Assembly (NCBI GenBank): GCA_029379385.1
Contig: CM055613.1
Coordinates: 18,494,001 to 18,558,000, forward strand
Length of the DNA stretch: 64,000 bases
Direction of reading: 5' to 3'
Source: Quillaja saponaria
Lineage: Eukaryota > Streptophyta > Magnoliopsida > Fabales > Quillajaceae
Shown: positions 60,046 to 64,000 of the stretch, piece after piece
How positions within the stretch are numbered: position 1 is the first letter of the stretch
Layout of the letters: each line of letters opens with the position of its first letter
Translations under genes and position numbers: made by a program
The notes under the pieces: generated by a model
The model's database searches: none
What the model was told of the DNA's origin: nothing
Seen by the model: the letters and a program-made list of their open reading frames with translations, nothing else

Positions 60046-63000
60046 AAATCTTCCATGTAGCATTCGACATTCTTTTGCAATACATCATCAAATATCTTTT
60101 GCATGGCACATTGGTAAGTGGCACAGGCGTTCTTTAATCTAAATGGCATCACTTTGTTGTAGTATATACCTTTTGGAGTTCGGAATGCCATTGATTATTC
60201 ATCCTTAGGAGAAATCCTAATTTGATGTTATCCTAATGAACCATCCATGAATGACAACACTTCATAACCAGTCATAGCATCAATTGTTACTTTCTTGATT
60301 GGCAACAAAAAACCATCCTTTGGACAAGCATTATTTATGTCACGAAAGTCAACACATACACAGATTTGTCTATTTTTTTTCTTACTGGCAGAATATTGGA
60401 AATCCATGTTAGATATTGTACCTTACATATAAAACTTGCCATAATTTGTTTATTTACCTCGGCTTCTATTTGTGGAGTAAGTTTTGGACGAAGCCTCTTC
60501 TATGATTATTTGACAGGTCTATCTCTACATCTGACAGTCATGCTATGTGCTTCTATTTTTGGGTCAAGTCCTAGAATCTTTTTGTAACTCCAAGCAAAAA
60601 CATATTTATACTCATTTAAAACTTCAATGTATTATTGCTTTTCTTTTGGAGTAAGTAGACCACTCATAAAGATTGATCGTGGGTCTTCATTGGTGCTGAG
60701 ATTAACTTCTTACAGATCATCCACTGAGTCTGCACTATCTTCTAAGGACAATGAGGGATCTTCCAGTTTAGTATCATATAATTCAGAGCCATCATCCTCT
60801 TTTATAGTGATGTGATAACTTGCAGCATTGTCCTTTGTCTGGTTATTGATTGCTTCTAGGTCATTCTCTAAAGGGAGAGTATGTATGTTTGTCCACTTTT
60901 TTACTTTTAGTAATCTGTCTATTTCAACTTCTAATGGATTCACGTGATGCATACAGGATGGTACAAGACTGCGACCTTATTGTCATACTTCAATTCGACA
61001 TCTTTCATCATCTTCTCTACTTTTGAATGATGATTCTTGGAATTTGTACTTGTTACACTGAGACAATCAAATGCTAACTTTCGTGTTTGAGAAGAGATTT
61101 TTCTCTCTCTAAGCTTGACACTTAGTCTTTCAAATATTGAAGCATGATTCGTTTAGGACCTTAAACTATCAAACACAGAGGCTCGACATGTCATTTGTTT
61201 CTCCTTTTGTTTTGAACTATCCTCAACCTCAACAGTGATATGTTAGGCACTCAATGTCTTATTACCTTTTCTCATATATATTGTAATAGATTTATCCGAC
61301 CTATACCCGAGTCCAGCCTTTAGGGTAGGAACATCATTACTTTTTTGTCATGGTTTTGTTTGTGTTATATTGAGACCATATAGGTTTTCTTTAGTGAGAT
61401 ATGGATTTAGTTATCTTAATGCCCCCATCTTTGCAAAATCATAACTTGCCTTGGCCAATATCTTGTAACTCTTTGGATCATACACATTTTCTCGTCTAAT
61501 GACTTACCATTCTTCTGAGTAGATTTTACAAATCCTAACAACAGTTTTTCTATAAGAGAATTCTCCAACTTTCTAAACTGGACTATATGGTGTTTCTTTA
61601 ATTCTTGAATATGTTTCCTTTTTAATATTCCTCTTTCTTTGGAGCAATTTAGAAAATACGATTAACCTTTTTTTTACGTCAAGAAGCATGGACATAGCGA
61701 AGTAAAGGAACAAACATTGGAGATATCAATACCTTTTTACTATTACTGGGATCACTGGCAGCCGATATTTCATTGGTTGTGTCCTTCTTACTTTCAATAT
61801 AAGGTTTCTTCGAAATTGTCATTTGGTGTGGTTCCTTGTTATTGGGTTTCTCTTGACTTGTTAATGGAATCTCTAAACAAAGAATTATGTTCACCTTGTC
61901 TTCCTTTAATTAAAACTTAGCATCCACAAAGTGAGTTTCTGCCTCTATGAATGGCTTCAAATTTGTGTTAACTTTCATCACGCCGTCTTGATAATACTTG
62001 AAGCAGTGATGAGTAGTTGATAACACAATCTCATTCTCGTGTATCCATGGTCGGCCAAATCATATCTTGTAAGTAGTCTTGTTGTCGATCATATAGAACA
62101 AGGTAGTGAATTTCAACTCATCAGTTAGAAGTTCAATACGTCTCATCCCTATGGCGCATTATGCTTTTTGATTAAAACTTTGGATTACCATGTGACTTCG
62201 AGAAAATTCTTCCACTAAGATCCTAAGCTCTTTCATGGTTGTCTCTTATTTTATGTTCATAGCAGACCCTCCATCAATCAATATTTGACTACCTATTTGC
62301 TCACGGATAATAGCTAGACACACAAAGTGGCTGGTTGTGGAGTTTTGATCCAAAAAGCAAGTCTTCATCAAGGAAAGCTATCATAGTCAAGTAGCAGAGT
62401 GAGACCTCATCACTATCAGTAAATAATGCAAGTTCAGAAACATTTAGCTCCAGCTCTTTTAGAGTTTCCATGAGTGTTTCTTGTACTGAACTTGATACTC
62501 GCAACAATTCAACTATGTTCATATGACTAAACAATTTTTGAAGTTGGTCCAAGACTTTTGGTTTTCTGATAATTCTTTCAACTTCTTTTTTTTCTTCTTC
62601 ATGGACTTTAAAACAAGATACCATATGCACAATCTCTACTAGTTCACCTCGAAAGAACCTTTCTGAGAAGTACTCCTGTAAGGTGATAGGAGTTCATTTT
62701 TACTGCTCCTAGCATGTATATTTTGTTTAAGCCGGCATTTTTTAGATTTAGTTAAGAAATATGTTGCTTCCTATCTTTTAGACATGTCACTAAGATCCAT
62801 CCATCATCTTCACTAGTAAAATGTTCAAATTTTTCATTTGATTATGACTGTGCAATAATTAGCTCATATGAAATAATCATCTGTTCCATCGTGTTAAATC
62901 AGATCACCTTTGTATTCATCATTATTGTTACAGATGTTATGGGAACGTGGTTATGAGGTTGCAAAGGGAATGATCCTATAGAGATGATGGCATTGTTGGT

Positions 63001-64000
63001 TTCGACTATGACATCGATATTGAGATCTATCTTATGTTCATTTGCAAATTTTATGATAAAGTATTGTAGAACAAAAGACTTCCCTACTGAGTGATCAACA
63101 ATCTGATGATACTTAAAATAATTTGGGTTATTTACCTTCCCCATCACTTCTGGCCATTTACATTCAGGGAGCTCAATAAATTTGTTATTTAATAACTAGT
63201 CGAACAAACCTGACACATTCACATTAGGGAATGGGTTCTTCTTATCCTCTATTTCTTTTAAATAGGTGTGATGCATTTCCCCATAATGGTGATGAACAAC
63301 ATCATTCTGTGCATTATGTGTTTTTCCCAATATCTTAATCGGGTTAATGTTGACGACTAATGGATCTTTAGTGGAGCTTTTTGAAGGGTTGCCAGTCTTC
63401 ATGGCTTCCTTCCATTCTTTCCTTTAATCTAGGACAGACGGACTTTGACTATCATGATAAGCTATGCTCAATTCCATGTCATGAGCATGAGTTACCAACT
63501 CTTAAAAATTATAGGCTTGATTCCTTTAAAAATGTACAACAACCCTCAATTCATACCTTGAATGCACATTTCTGTGGTTGATAACTCTGATATATGTTCT
63601 TTATTATCCAAAGAAAGTGCTCGCCCCTAATTGAAATGATCAATAACAGGCTCATCCTTCCACTACTTAGTATTGGTCATCTCCATTAAGCTGAAAGAGC
63701 GACAGGTGTTGTAAAAGTGGTTCAATTTTCTCTTTCAAACTGTTCCCGGTTATTGATTGATTCGAGCTCTAAGTCTGTGTACCAGTCAAAAGCAGGTCCC
63801 TTAAGTGATCGAATAGACTGCTTAGCGAAAAGTTCTCCCTCATATTCTGACATTTTCACATGTTTCCACAAAATGTGCATTGGGATTTCCCTTCCCATCA
63901 ATTTGGTTAAGTTTCTGTGGTTGATAACCATCAGTCAGACTTAGCATCATTGGCCTGAAGTTTGTTCATCAAAGTCACTATTTGCAAATTTTTGTCTTCG
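60046..64000 (-). pseudogene. Tat-type Ty3/gypsy gag-PR-RT, 5' half (element B, continues past window)
   Basis: On the - strand, gag is at 63931-63722 (KQSIRSLKGPAFDWYTDLEL), the conserved gag core. The protease-side segment is at about 62420-62301 (MIAFLDEDLLFGSKLHNQPL), also a lineage hallmark. Linker remnants (60952-60710) come before RT, at about 60450-60051. RT reads VRKKNRQICVCVDFRDINNA, CPKDGFLLPIKKVTIDAMTG, MAFRTPKGIYYNKVMPF and FDDVLQKNVECYMED, and then is cut by the copia LTR. The catalytic box is YMED where YVDD is expected. Two stops lie inside RT. The 5' LTR, PBS and start of gag lie beyond 64000. Confidence 0.9.

Noticed and set aside
1..64000. CRISPR array, bacterial operon or phage
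   Set aside because: Spliced genes, plant retroelements and base composition show a plant nuclear genome; no regularly spaced identical repeats are present.

Overview
The window is nuclear DNA of a eudicot plant. It is AT-rich, has GT-AG spliced genes with long introns, and carries Ty1/copia, Athila- and Tat-type Ty3/gypsy, RTE-like LINE, tRNA-type SINE and hAT elements. No bacterial or organellar features are visible. The exact species cannot be told from the sequence alone. Only two genes look intact: an epsin (ENTH-domain) gene on the + strand (CDS 29485-39798, 13 coding exons, 997 residues predicted) and a PORR-domain (plant organelle RNA recognition) gene on the - strand (CDS 43377-44654). 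A single orphan first exon of a carboxyvinyl-carboxyphosphonate phosphorylmutase-like gene lies between them (42094-42313, - strand).

Left arm, 1-27404: layered, decayed LTR retrotransposons. A copia copy on the - strand (1-5269) keeps integrase, RT and RNase H but has lost gag and protease. It abuts a - strand Tat-type gypsy fragment (5270-8199). Two Athila-like 5' ends face each other (LTR 8200-9650 on +, LTR 12270-13590 on -), with the 5' part of a decayed LINE (DUF4283-type ORF1) between them. A second copia scrap (13591-14190) and a long - strand Tat-type gypsy remnant (15935-22290) follow. A 2.9-kb gypsy-type solo LTR (24478-27404) ends about 1 kb upstream of the epsin 5' leader.

Centre, 28.3-46.0 kb: the genic island. 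Epsin introns hold small, datable insertions: a 48-bp LINE tail with a 15-bp target duplication, a LINE fragment that itself carries a 622-bp hAT-type MITE with an 8-bp duplication, and a 104-bp SINE with a perfect 14-bp duplication. A second LINE fragment lies just past the epsin 3' end.

Right arm, 46-64 kb: AT-rich spacer, a dead hAT transposase (- strand, 47990-49870), and a large - strand Tat-type gypsy element. That element has a plus-strand (antisense) ORF remnant at 49914-51685, a pol 3' end at 51984, and gag near 63.7-63.9 kb. Its RT is split at the YxDD box by a copia solo LTR (54522-60045, target duplication AAATC), which is in turn split by a gypsy-type solo LTR (54933-58648). This is a three-level nest.

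No new gene system was found. The most informative observations are the nested solo LTRs, the antisense ORF in the Tat-type element, and the clean small retroelement insertions in the epsin introns. All coordinates and domain calls come from reading the sequence; family names for the transposable elements are by recognition of motifs, not by search.
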